Assembly: GCA_002104905.1 (NCBI GenBank)
Contig: MCFE01000274.1
Span: forward strand, 41,866-105,865
Direction of reading: 5' to 3'
DNA from: Basidiobolus meristosporus CBS 931.73
Lineage: Eukaryota; Basidiobolomycota; Basidiobolomycetes; Basidiobolales; Basidiobolaceae
DNA: 64,000 nucleotides
Part shown: piece after piece, positions 45,466 through 54,883 of the stretch
Layout: the number at the start of each line of letters is the position of its first letter
How positions within the stretch are numbered: position 1 is the first letter of the stretch
Translations under genes and position numbers: made by a program
The notes under the pieces: generated by a model
Seen by the model: only the letters and a program-made list of their open reading frames with translations
What the model was told of the DNA's origin: nothing
The model's database searches: none

Positions 45466-45876
45466 TCAGAAGCAAACAGTCAGCTCCTCTCTCGCCCCCT
45501 CCTCCTCCCCTCCCCCTCCTCCTCCCCCTCCCCCTCCCCTCACTTCCTCGCTCTCTCCTTTCGAATCCATGTTTTCCTAGCATACAGCTTTGTATTTGAG
45601 AAGTTTTCCATTTATTTAATATCTACCAGGCTTGTAGTAGTGCAGAGCAGATTCGTGGTTCAATTTAGACTTGTTCGTTAGTTTTGAATCATGTTTGGTA
45701 AACACTCGATACTTTGGCTTGTTCAGCATGTATGTGCGAAAGAATAAAACGTGTTAATATTTATTCGCGCTTGCAGGGCCTAGTGAATGTATCCATATAA
45801 TTCCCACTGGCGCCCTCTTTCTCTCAACGAGTACCTTGTATGGGATTGTTTATTTGTATACAGTGAGTGAGGCAAG
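45466..45876. other. Intergenic between VPS74 and OST4
   Basis: About 410 bp between two convergent genes. It contains the CT-rich tract listed separately and AT-rich 3' flank. No gene seen. Confidence 0.5.
45485..45560 (+). repeat. CT/CCT-rich microsatellite
   Basis: A pyrimidine tract built of cctcct and ccctcc units, just after the VPS74 stop codon. It is probably in the 3' untranslated region; such tracts mutate by slippage. Confidence 0.8.
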
Positions 45877-46002
45877 TTACTCGAGTTTCTTGGCTTTGGT
45901 CTCCTTGGAATTCACAGAAATCAAGTGATAGACGATGATGAACGCCAACAGGGTTACGCCGAGCCCGTTAACAATGTAGGTGAGAGTTACGTCGGAAAGC
46001 AT
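45877..46002 (-). CDS. OST4: OST4, tiny subunit of oligosaccharyltransferase
   Basis: A 41-aa protein, starting MLSDVTLTYIVNGLGVTLLA and ending VNSKETKAKKLE. It has a short lumenal N-terminus, one membrane helix (about residues 10-28) with the family's VYH motif at its cytosolic end, and a polar tail. The human protein (37 aa) and the yeast protein (36 aa) have the same plan: M-x-[ST]-D, a helix with a central LGV or similar, then YH. OST4 sits in the ER membrane and holds the catalytic Stt3 subunit to Ost3/Ost6 in the N-glycosylation complex. On the minus strand a good intron (GTATGT at 46080 to CTAG at 46023) lies 20 nt upstream, probably in the 5' leader. Confidence 0.88.
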   Translation of the reverse strand: MLSDVTLTYIVNGLGVTLLAFIIVYHLISVNSKETKAKKLE

Positions 46003-46495
46003 GTTTGTTATGGCCAGAGAATCTAGGAGATTACGGTTGGGTTAAATAGTACATTGAACTCTACTCGAGAGCATACATACTTGTCGCTTGCTATGTTTCG
46101 TCGATATGGGCAGTGTAAGCGAGATGAAGTAGGAAACTCTGTTCAACCTGACACTAGTGGTAAGCCTCTACTGGAACAATGCATCCACGACGTGCCTTTT
46201 GATTGAATATTATTCGTATCAAAGGCTGTCTGGTTTTGGGCGAATCAGATCAGGCTATTGGTTTTTCGGTCAGCAACCTCATCGATGCATGCTCACAAAA
46301 GAATTCACACGAAGAGTTCAAAAAAACAACCGGAGTTGGATTAACCATGATGATTAGCTATCATCGCAAATGGAGTAATTATTGATTTTTGATTGGAGTA
46401 TGTACGTATCGGGAGAAATGGTGGTGTGGTGAAAATCAATGCATCAAGTCGAGTGAGTATAAATTACATGTAATGGTTGTCAAAAGAAGGGGATA
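46003..46495. other. Intergenic, OST4 upstream region and PPR 3' flank
   Basis: Holds the proposed OST4 leader intron (46023-46080) and AT-rich sequence. A 66-codon plus-strand frame at 46157 has no recognisable content. Confidence 0.5.
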
Positions 46496-48481
46496 TTAGG
46501 ACGCGCTTTCTCGGGTTTGTATGCGGTTCTGGTGGCGGCTGGCGAGCCTCTGCGCTTCGTTCGTTAATTTCGTCAGCTTGTACGGAATCTGTGAATAGTG
46601 GCTTCTCATTTCCTCGTGGAGTTCTACCACCTGGACGAAGTTTCTTGTCTGAAAGCATTTCTCCATTAGCATACGATATGTATCTAGCTTGGGAGCTAGG
46701 CCCTCCTTCCGCATCTCCTGGTAGGTGGCCAACGAGGCCTCTAAATGGTCACTGGTTACTAAAGCGCGGATAAGCCCATGGTAAGTAATCGCGTCTGGTG
46801 CGGTCTCTGAAGATTTCATTTGGCCGTAGAGCTCCATAACTGCATCGACGTCAGAGTTCCACGAATAGGCGTTGATGAGGGTGTTGTAGGTGATGACGTT
46901 GGGTGCGATGTTTCGCGCTAGCATCTGTTGGAAAATGTCTGAAGCCTGCTTCAGATCGGCGTTCTTAACATGGGCATGGATCAATGAGGAGTAGGTGACC
47001 ACAGTGGGGGTGAGTCCGTTATCCAGCATTTGTTGGTAGAGTCTCATGACTTCCGAGGTGTTTGAGTGTTTGGCATATGCGTTGATTAGGCTGTTATAGG
47101 TCACCACGGTGGGTCGGACCTTGGTGATTGACATGTCTTCAAAGATCTGGAGCGCCTGGGCAGTGTCCAGATTCTTTACGCATCCATTGATGAGGCTGTT
47201 GTACGTGGAGGCAGATGGGACCTGCCTCTGTGATTTCATCGTGTTGTACATCTCCAGGGCTTTGTCCAGATAGGAGCTTTTGAGAAAACCATGAATAAGA
47301 TTGCAATATGTGGACGAGTCTGGCTCTATCTTGCGGATGAGCATGTGCTCATAGATGGTCAAGGCAGTCTCCATGTCGCGACGCTTCACGTGTGCATCGA
47401 TCAAGGTATTGTAGGTGATGACATTTGGCTTCACTTCAGATTCGCACATCTTTCGGTAAATCTCCATTGCTTTCTCCAATTTGTTCTGCCTGAGGTACAT
47501 GTTGATCAGGTTGGTGGCACTTATAACGTCCAACAGTATGTCCCGATTGGCCATCTCTTTCCGTAGCTCGGCTGCTCTTTCCATGTCAGAGGCCTTCACA
47601 AAGCCATCGATCAGCATGGTGTAAATCACCTCGTTGGCTGGAATCCCTTTTGCTTCCATGTCTTGGAAAATTCGCATAGCGCACTCCATACTTGAGTGTT
47701 TGATGTGCCCTTCGATCAGGATGCCAAAGGTAAACTTGTCAGGGCTTATCTGAGCCTTGACCATGTCTTCGTATATCTGGTTCATGAGGGCGAAATCACC
47801 GTGTTTGGCGCATATCTTCAGCAGCGAGTTGTATGTTATAAGGTTTGGTCGAATATTGTGACTCAGCATTTCCTTGAAGATTCGAAGAGCCTCGGCCGAG
47901 GAGACATTCCCGTATACACCCATGAGTTCACTGTACGCAACCGTATCGGGTTGGATGTTTCTGTCTTTCATTTGTTGGAAAACAGCCGCGGCCTGTTTGA
48001 CCAGGCCTATCTTTCCATAGTAAGAGAGTAGGGCACCGTATTCCCTGGAGGTTTTGAACACTGTATCCATCTGGAGCATGCAGTCGATGATTCTATCGCA
48101 CCTTTGACGGGTCTTCTCCTTCAGATCTCTGAAGCCGCTTGTTAGGCGCAAAAGCTTGGCAAACTGTTCTGACGATATCGTGACGCCCTGTTGATTTTTG
48201 ATGAGCGCCTCGAAGGTCTTCCAAGCCAATTCCTTGTCTCTGGCCTGAAGAGCAGCGTCTAGAGTACTCAATAGATCTCCCTCCTGACACTGGATACTGA
48301 ACGCTTCATTTTCTTGTAAAGCATATGACGGCGAATGCAGCTGGTATGTGCGAGTAAGTAACGGTCGATATGGGGATAGACTTCTGAAGCCGGAGAGGCG
48401 CACAGCGGTAACCCGGCTATGGAGATTACCGGTGGGCGACAGACGGATGGAAGTAACCAGGAATTTCCCAAGCTTCAGCAT
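46496..48481 (-). CDS. Pentatricopeptide-repeat (PPR) protein, probably mitochondrial
   Basis: A 661-aa single-exon protein. The first 45 residues are rich in Arg/Ser with no acids (SIRLSPTGNLHSRVTAVRLS), a likely mitochondrial presequence. From about residue 150 to 640 there are about 14 almost uninterrupted 35-residue PPR motifs, such as VITYNTLIDAHVKRRDMETA and VVTYNSLINAYAKHSNTSEV. PPR arrays bind single-stranded RNA one base per repeat; in fungal mitochondria they act in transcript stability, processing and translation. The regular, P-class, plant-like repeats allow an attempt at the target base code (see findings). There are no extra catalytic domains (no DYW, SMR or PRORP). Confidence 0.95.
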   Translation of the reverse strand: MLKLGKFLVTSIRLSPTGNLHSRVTAVRLSGFRSLSPYRPLLTRTYQLHSPSYALQENEAFSIQCQEGDLLSTLDAALQARDKELAWKTFEALIKNQQGVTISSEQFAKLLRLTSGFRDLKEKTRQRCDRIIDCMLQMDTVFKTSREYGALLSYYGKIGLVKQAAAVFQQMKDRNIQPDTVAYSELMGVYGNVSSAEALRIFKEMLSHNIRPNLITYNSLLKICAKHGDFALMNQIYEDMVKAQISPDKFTFGILIEGHIKHSSMECAMRIFQDMEAKGIPANEVIYTMLIDGFVKASDMERAAELRKEMANRDILLDVISATNLINMYLRQNKLEKAMEIYRKMCESEVKPNVITYNTLIDAHVKRRDMETALTIYEHMLIRKIEPDSSTYCNLIHGFLKSSYLDKALEMYNTMKSQRQVPSASTYNSLINGCVKNLDTAQALQIFEDMSITKVRPTVVTYNSLINAYAKHSNTSEVMRLYQQMLDNGLTPTVVTYSSLIHAHVKNADLKQASDIFQQMLARNIAPNVITYNTLINAYSWNSDVDAVMELYGQMKSSETAPDAITYHGLIRALVTSDHLEASLATYQEMRKEGLAPKLDTYRMLMEKCFQTRNFVQVVELHEEMRSHYSQIPYKLTKLTNEAQRLASRHQNRIQTRESAS

Positions 48482-49599
48482 ATTGGCGAAAGGAAAGTAA
48501 AACGCTTTTCAAATTATATGCAAATCAATTGGTATTAATACATCACCATTCATTAGCCTATGAAATAAAGAAATAATTTCACGAAGATGAAAGTAAAATT
48601 TTAACTTTCCCCATTTGCAGTGTGGCCCCGCACATCACTTTCCCCAGCTATTTATCGAACAAATATTCGCAGCGGACTGCCAACCGTTCAGCAATATTAT
48701 CCTTATTTGTTGGAATACAAGTCCTTGTTTAACTTTAACCAAATAAGTTGTGGTTTTGTTGGTAGAGAAGAATGATCTGTACGCAGCCTTACTGTTGGAA
48801 ACATTTACTTAAAGTTTGCAGTTAGCTGGTTGTTAGAATTCACTCTCAACAGCAACAACCTTGTAAAATTCACCCACTCTGCAAATAACCAGTCTAACGC
48901 CTAATTGTTATCATTGATATGCGTTCCGCATTTATTTACTTAGAATCAATCCTTTCGTATACATAGATAACAAATGTTCTGCAATCTTTCTGACTCCCTT
49001 GGTGGATCCCACAACTTGTACACTACCTCCTGAGTCCATTCGCATCACACTCTTTGCAGCTCATCTACGTAATTTACACCAAACTGTAAATTATACAGTA
49101 GACTTGTTCCATTGTGCCATTGATCATAGTGCCAGATAGCGCTCCATATTTTGCTATTAATTGGGTAAATTAGGGTCATATGCTGGTCAATTTTATTCCC
49201 AATCTGGCACTGCATGGCATGGTCCAGCACTATCCGCCATGCTATAGCACTCTGTGACACTACGATCAACTGGAATGATGACTCATGTCCAGTTTTTATG
49301 GCAAATCTTGTAAATATTCGGTTTACACATAAGCCAAGCCTATACCTTGAGGTCTACTTTGCCTATTACTAGGTTATAAAGCATTTACTTAGGATTTGCT
49401 TTGAAAGATACTGGCTCATTCTTACAGTAAGTGCAGGCCTGGAAGTTATCAATGTTTCAAGTGCATCTATAAGCCCTCAAACTTTGTACACAGCTTTCGG
49501 GTACTTTCTGTAACGCATATATGCCATTAGCTTTACAAAGTTTCCCTAAATGTATAAATACCTTTTTGAGCTCATTCATCATATAATTGTTGAGAATAT
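48482..49599. other. Border of gene island and right transposon block
   Basis: AT-rich sequence with no gene I can support. A 74-codon minus frame at 49269-49045 has a weakly gag-like composition (SKIWSAIWHYDQW), but I do not call it. Similarity to copia LTR sequence begins at about 49,600. Confidence 0.4.
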
Positions 49600-49937
49600 C
49601 TTGCGATAAGAGTTTTGGAGATATTGGAAGTGATTGGGACAACAAGTAAATTATGTGGTTCTCACTTAATGACTTACTGAATGTAAAGATAGTATTTATA
49701 CTTTTACATGTTCTTGGCTGGACAAACATGTAGAATATGCTTAGGAAGGTTTGAAGAATATGCATGCAAAGTTTGGGGGGTTTTTGGACAACTTATCCAA
49801 ATTTCATGTTTGGGTACCTGATGTTATGGTGAAAATATTCTAAGTAAGTCCTGGCTAAGAGTTTACTCAGAGTTTTCTTGGAGCTGTAGGTAATAATCTA
49901 AATGACTAAGTTGAGTTAATATTTAGGTGTAACTACA
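49600..49937 (-). repeat. Copia LTR A (3' LTR of an older copia copy)
   Basis: A copy of the copia LTR with edges TTGCGATAAGAGTTTTGGAG and TGTAACTACA (plus-strand view). On the minus strand it has the GTATAAATAC-type TATA element seen in all copies. It is followed on the right by a purine tract and the end of a copia pol gene (49,945-50,840), so it looks like the 3' LTR of that element. Confidence 0.65.
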
Positions 49938-49988
49938 AAATATACAATGCTCCCACCCATATAAACACTCATGTTAATTAGCCCTAAT

Positions 49989-50337
49989 TGTTGCAATATT
50001 CTGAGCAGTATTGGAAGTGATGTGGAGAACTAGAGGATTTACATGTTATTCACTTGTAGATTTATTGATCAAAAGTATGGTATTTATACTTTTGATAGAG
50101 TAGAGAAAAAAAATGTGCAGAGTTTGTTAAGAAAGATCCCAAGAATATGTGTGCAAAGTTTGGGGTCTTTTGGGCGACTTTGAGAAAAATAATAATCTGG
50201 GTACCTGACAATTTGGTGAAAATATTCCAAGTAAATCCCGACAAGTAATCTGGTCAGGACAGAATGCTAATCACAGTATAAGATCTATGTGACTAAGTTA
50301 GCATGAATATTTTGGTGACAACTCAATAATTACAACA
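49989..50337 (-). repeat. Solo copia LTR B with CTAAT target duplication
   Basis: A 349-bp LTR from TGTTGCAATATTC to AATTACAACA, flanked on both sides by the same five bases CTAAT (49984-49988 and 50338-50342). The flanks join into the 3' end of an older copia copy. Because a single LTR has a perfect duplication, it is a solo LTR left by recombination. It is of the same subfamily as LTR F. Confidence 0.85.
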
Positions 50338-50342
50338 CTAAT

Positions 50343-50841
50343 TGTGATCTAAGATATTCATATTTGTTACTAGCTAATGGATTGATAAATATGTCTGCAA
50401 TCATTTCATCTGTATGACAGTAGACTAAGCTAGCTAAACTATTCTCTATAGCCTCCCATACAAAATGATGTCAAAAACCTATGTGCTAAGTCCTAGCTTG
50501 AAAAGTGGGATTTCTACTTGATTATCTTGAAATCTTGTATTAGGGGCTTTTTGACATACATACTAGTGTCTAAAAAGCTTTCCTAGTCACATTGCTACTT
50601 TTGTAGCTTCACAGGCTGCCATATACTCTGCTTCAGTAGTGAAAAGTTCCACAGTTAGTGCTTTCTTGAGCTCCATGAAATTGCTCCTTTGCAGTCAGGA
50701 AAGGTGAATCCTCTAGTGGATCTTCTGTCATGGAAGCTAGGTTATCAAATCAGCATCAGAGAATCCCAAAAATTCCTGTTCTAATTCTTATAGATGTACT
50801 TTGAATAAATAGCAGCAGCTCTGCTCAAGTTTTCAAAAATC
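50343..50841 (-). pseudogene. Copia RNase H fragment (older copy)
   Basis: Broken minus-strand copia pol end. It encodes recognisable RNase H pieces: FTTEAEYMAACEAT (the active-site S-T-[TA]-E-[AS]-E-Y region) and SNFMELKKALTVE, parallel to the better-preserved copy at 52,200-52,420. It is cut on the right by LTR C. Confidence 0.6.
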
Positions 50842-51176
50842 TGTTGTAAGAATCTTGGAGATATTGGAAGTGATTAAGAGAATCAGTAGATCATGAGGTT
50901 TTCACTTGCTGATATATTGAATGTAAAAGTAGTATTTATACTCTACATAGTACTGGCATAGAATATATGTAAAATATAGTAAGGAGGGTGCCAAAAATAT
51001 GTGTGCAAAGTTTGGGGCTGTTTGGAGAATTGGGAGAATACTGACCAAGATACTTGTTGGGATAAACCTAGTATATTTTCACTAAAACATCAGGTTCCCA
51101 GAATATTATAACTCTCAAAGACTTGTAGGTAAAGTACCAAGCAACCAAGCTAGAAGAATAGTCAAGTGGAATTATG
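50842..51176 (-). repeat. Copia LTR C
   Basis: A 335-bp copy starting TGTTGTAAGAATCTTGGAGA. Its last bases are mutated (ATTATG for ATTACA). To the right (51,190-51,480) is a short piece of copia pol 3' end, as expected if C is the 3' LTR of yet another broken copy. Confidence 0.6.
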
Positions 51177-51501
51177 TATTTTTAGAACACTCCTACTCAA
51201 CCAATTGTGCATACTGACTAGTCCTCATTGTGACCTAAGACATTTATATTTGTCTCCAGCTAATGGGTTGGTAATTATGTTGGCAATCATTTCATCTGTA
51301 AGACTGTAAGCTAAGCCAACCAGCTCTTCTCTATAGCTTCACATATGAAATGATATATAATATCTATGAGCTTAGTTAAAGCAATAAATTTTGGATCTCT
51401 ACCTATATGTATGCATCCTTCATTATCTTGAGATTGTAGAAAAACTTGTATTTACACCTAAATTTTCACTTAGCTTAGTTGCTTAGATTATTGCTTTAGA
51501 G
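51177..51501 (-). pseudogene. Copia pol 3'-end remnant
   Basis: Minus-strand leftover of a copia pol 3' end with the same purine tract and tail (about 51,190-51,360) seen next to LTR D. It is truncated on the right at a TTAGG-joined LINE 3' end. Confidence 0.5.
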
Positions 51502-51608
51502 TTAGGAGGGAGATAGTTGCCAATAGATTATGACTTTATTTCAGTTGAAACAAAAAAGTCAGCACTGCTGTTGCAGCTTAGATACAGAGTGTGTAGCAGA
51601 GGGGAATT
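51502..51608 (-). mobile_element. Short 5'-truncated LINE remnant
   Basis: About 107 bp. It starts with TTAGGAGGGAGATAGTTGCC and continues actttatttcagttgaaac and cactgctgttgcagcttaga, matching the 3' end of LINE copies 2 and 3 including the last ORF2 codons. It is interrupted at 51609 by LTR D at the base position gaatt|tg. It shows that the LINE family once inserted here, again with TTAGG at its 3' edge. Confidence 0.7.
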
Positions 51609-51944
51609 TGTTGTAAGAGTCTTGGAGATATTAGAAGTGATTGGGAGGGCAAGTAGATTAAGTGGTTTTCACTTAATTATTTATTGAATGTAAGAGTAGT
51701 ATTTATACTTTTACATGGTCTTGGCATTACAAACACGTAGAATAGGTTAAGGAAGGTCCCAAGAACATGTGTGCAAAGTTTGGGACTGTTTGGACAACTT
51801 ATCTAACTTTCATGTTCTGAGTACCTGGTATTTTGGTGAAAATATTCTAAGTAAATCCTGACAAGAAATTTGATCAGTATTCTCTAGGATTTGAAGGTGA
51901 TGATCTAAGTGACTAAGTTGGGTGAATATTTAGGTTGAATTACA
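51609..51944 (-). repeat. Copia LTR D (3' LTR of the best-preserved copia)
   Basis: A 336-bp LTR, TGTTGTAAGAGTC to TTGAATTACA in plus view. The sense strand is minus: it has GTATAAATAC near its middle. Right next to it (51,945-51,975) is a purine-rich tract on the minus strand (GCTGAGCAGGAGTG), the likely polypurine tract priming plus-strand synthesis, followed by the RNase H end of the pol gene below. Confidence 0.75.
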
Positions 51945-51976
51945 GATTTCTACTACACTCCTGCTCAGCTAAATGT

Positions 51977-53868
51977 GCACATTGACTAGTCCTCATTTTG
52001 ACCTAAGATATTCATACTTGTCTCTAGTTAATGGTTTGGTAAATATATCTGCAATCATACCATCTGAAGGACAGTAAACTAAGCTAACTAAGTTACTCAC
52101 TATAGCTTCACATATGAAATGATGTCTCATATTTATGTGCTTAGTTCTAGCATGAAAGGTTGGATTTCTACATAATTGTTTACATCATTGATTATCTTGA
52201 AATAAAGTAATTAGTGTTTTTTGACATAGGCCTAAATCTGTAAAAAGCTTTCTTAACCACATTGCTTCTATTATAGCTTCACAGGTGGCTGTATACTCTG
52301 CCTCTGTGGTAGAAAGTGCTATGGTTGTTTGCTTTCTTGAATTCCATGAAATTGCTCCTTTACAGTGAAGAAAGGTGTATCCTGTGGTGGATCTTCTGTC
52401 TTCCAAGTTTTTCCCCAATCAGCATCAGAGTATCCCACAAGATCCTGTTCTGAACTCTTATAAGTGTATCTTGAGCAGATATCAGAAGTTCCTTTTAGGT
52501 ATCTAAAAATCAGCTTAACTGCTGCATACAATCAGATCCATAGTTCTGATTATGCTGGCTGACAACTCCCACTGAATATGAGATATCTGGATTGTTCAAA
52601 GCATGATATAAATCAGAATACCTACCATAGATTGATAAGGAAAGTCAGGGCTTTCAGATGGCACCTAGCTCTCTTGATTTGGCTGAGTTTTGACCAAGTT
52701 AGGGTTTGTCTCCATTAGGGTAGCTGCCAGTTTACAGTCTTCCATTTGGTACTTCTTTGGTATATCTTGAATATACTTGGATTGTCTTAGGTAATTGTCT
52801 GGGTACTTCTATCTATGGAGAACTTAATCCCTAAGTAGTAACTGAGTTCTCCTCAATTGGACATCTTGAACTCCTTAGATAGGCTGGATTTAGTCTCTTC
52901 CAATGTTGCTAGGTTATTGGTGGCTATAATAAGATCATCCAAATATTGAGCTAATAGAACTGGATTTGCTCTATCTGGCTTATAATATATACTATAGTCC
53001 GCATTACTCCTTTGGAAACTCAAAGATTCCAAAAAAGTATCTATCTTTCAATTCCAGGCACTTGGTGATTATTTGAGACCATAAAGAGACTTTTTAAGCT
53101 TGCAGACCAAGTGGGGGTTATCATGGTCAACAAACCATCAGGCTGGTCCATATACATTTCCTCATCAGGTTCTTCATTTGAAATGCTGTTCTGTCATCCT
53201 TTTGATGAATAAAGAACTCATATCTAGCTGCAATAGCCAATATTAATCTGATGGAATTAAACCTGGCCACCAATGCAAATGTCTCAGTATAGTCAAGTCC
53301 TTTTGTTTGAGAGTATCCTTTGGCCACAACTCTTGCTTTCTATCTCTCAATTGTACCATCAGTCTTGTATTTTGACTTAACGACCCATCTGCATCCAATT
53401 GATTATTAATTGATTGGTAATTTGACCAAGTCCCAAGTTTGATTTTCAATCAGGGCCTGATATTCCTGAGTCATTTCAGATCTCCAAAACATTGTCTGAA
53501 GGCTATTTAGGGCCACTTTTACAGTCTGGGGCTCATCAATATGGACTGAATAGGCATAGGCTAAGTTTGTACCCTCATTGATATTGTATTTGGGCTATTT
53601 CTTGTCCAATTGGATCTCCAGGCATCTAATACTGGAATGATCACTTCTGGGTTATTCCTGGGCACTGCATTAGGCTAAACCATGGTTATAGAGTCCTCTG
53701 GGGTGAAAGGATTTTGATTATTTTGCTCAGATTCAATCCTGACAATTGGTGGACTTTTGATCAGATTTCTTTCATCATCTGAAGTCATTTTTTGTGAAAA
53801 TTTTGAATTTTCATCAAACAAGACATCCCTGTACTTGATAAGACTCTTGGCTTTGGTATTGTAGAGTC
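51977..53868 (-). pseudogene. Ty1/copia pol: reverse transcriptase and RNase H, broken
   Basis: The 3' two-thirds of a copia polyprotein with several frameshifts and stops. In order on the minus strand: integrase/RT linker (53,870-53,500); reverse transcriptase start with GCRWVVKSKYKTDGTIERYK then AKGYSQTKGLDYTETFALVA (53,400-53,250); a poorly kept middle, with the YADD region not visible by eye; then RNase H with LVGYSDADWG (about 52,440) and ALSTTEAEYTATCEAIIEA (52,320-52,265). 5' parts (gag, protease, integrase) are missing; the fragment is cut on the right by a LINE 3' end. Dead copy. Confidence 0.8.
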
Positions 53869-53916
53869 TTAGGAGAGGAAAGTCACCAAGTGGTGAAATC
53901 TTGATTTACCTATGAC
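53869..53916 (-). mobile_element. LINE 3' end fragment, split by a solo LTR
   Basis: TTAGGAGAGGAAAGTCACCA opens the fragment, followed by agtggtgaaatcttgattt: the same G-rich junction and TCACC/GGTGA stem-loop as the intact LINEs. A copia solo LTR (F) is inserted 16 bases further. The remainder of this older LINE copy may continue to about 54,578, but I cannot align its interior. Confidence 0.6.
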
Positions 53917-54264
53917 TGTTGTAATTATTGAATTGTCACCTAAATACTCATGCTAACTTAGTCACATAGATTTTATTCTGTGATTAGCATTTTGTCCTGA
54001 CTAGATTTCTTGTTGGGATTTACTTGGAATATTTTCACTAAATTGTCAGGTACCCAGATTATTTTTTTCTCAAAGTTGTCCAAAAGACCCCGAACTTTGC
54101 ACACTTATTCTTGGGACCTTCCTTAACAGACTCTACACGTTTGTTTCCTCTACTTTATCAAAATTATAAATACCATACTTTTGATCAATAAATCTACAAG
54201 TGAATAACATGTAAATCCTCTAGTACTCCACATCACTTCCAATACTCCTCAGAATTTTGCAACA
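53917..54264 (+). repeat. Solo copia LTR F with ATGAC target duplication
   Basis: A 348-bp LTR in plus orientation, from TGTTGTAATTATTG to TTTTGCAACA, with ATAAATACC as the TATA region. It is flanked by identical ATGAC at 53912-53916 and 54265-54269. It is the inverse of LTR B and the same subfamily. It is inserted in an old LINE 3' region. Confidence 0.88.
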
Positions 54265-54578
54265 ATGACAAGTATCTAAAGAAGTCAAGTTAATCTGAAG
54301 CTATTACTAGAAAGCTAGGTCTAAGAGATATCTTCCTGGTAAGCCAGGTCTGAGAGTTGAGAGGCTGAGTGGTACTATATTTGCTAGTTAGCTAGGTCTG
54401 AGAGAGGTTTCCTGGAAAGCCAGGCCTGAGAAGGGGGAATCTGAATATATCTGAGGTCAGTTGTACTGGTTTGCGGTAGCTGAATTGTGGCTGTAATGGC
54501 CAGAGGACTGAGGGGACTGAGGGGAATTTCTTGGCAATCACTGGCCAGATTAACTAGGCAAATCTGACCAATTAGCAC
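54265..54578. other. Unaligned repeat-rich stretch left of the LINE array
   Basis: Contains three or four imperfect copies of a unit with gctaggtctgagag and cctggaaagccagg (54,305-54,430), then a CpG-poor region. A 64-codon minus frame covers 54578-54384. It is possibly the interior or leader of a decayed LINE copy, but nothing diagnostic remains. Confidence 0.45.
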
Positions 54579-54795
54579 TTAGGGGGGATGATCATCACCA
54601 AAGGGTGAAATCTTTATTTAAATAATAAATAAAGAAGCCAAGTTTGAATATGAATATCTGAGATGCAGGAAGCCTACAAGATAAACTTGGACTTTGCTGT
54701 ATCCCAAATATCCTCAATATCAAAGTCTAGAGGAGAGTGTAGCAAGACTGCTTGTTCACTGTAGTATTTCTTGAGGAAGTTTGTGACTTGAAGGG
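54579..54795 (-). mobile_element. LINE copy 0: 5'-truncated 217-bp remnant
   Basis: This piece has the LINE 3' end (TTAGGGGGGATGATCATCAC, stem-loop, taaataaagatttcacc on the minus strand) and the last 35 or so codons of ORF2 (TNFLKKYYSEQAVLLHSPLD, stop at 54674). The ORF2 tail differs from copies 1 and 2, so it is a distinct subfamily. The 5' side is cut exactly where copy 1's TTAGGGG junction begins, as for a truncated element later capped by another. Confidence 0.7.
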
Positions 54796-54883
54796 TTAGG
54801 GGAGGGAAAGTCACCAAGTTGGTGAAATCTTTATTTGAGTTAAGAACTAATCTAAGTACAAATAAAGAAGCCAATTAAGAGGT

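Noticed and set aside
9510-48481. A biosynthetic or functional gene cluster in the central island
   Set aside because: The genes belong to unrelated basic processes on both strands with ordinary spacing; no backbone enzyme, transporter and regulator combination is present.
49045-49269. Minus frame with a faint copia-gag look
   Set aside because: Only composition-level resemblance; no zinc knuckle or gag core; too short to support a call.
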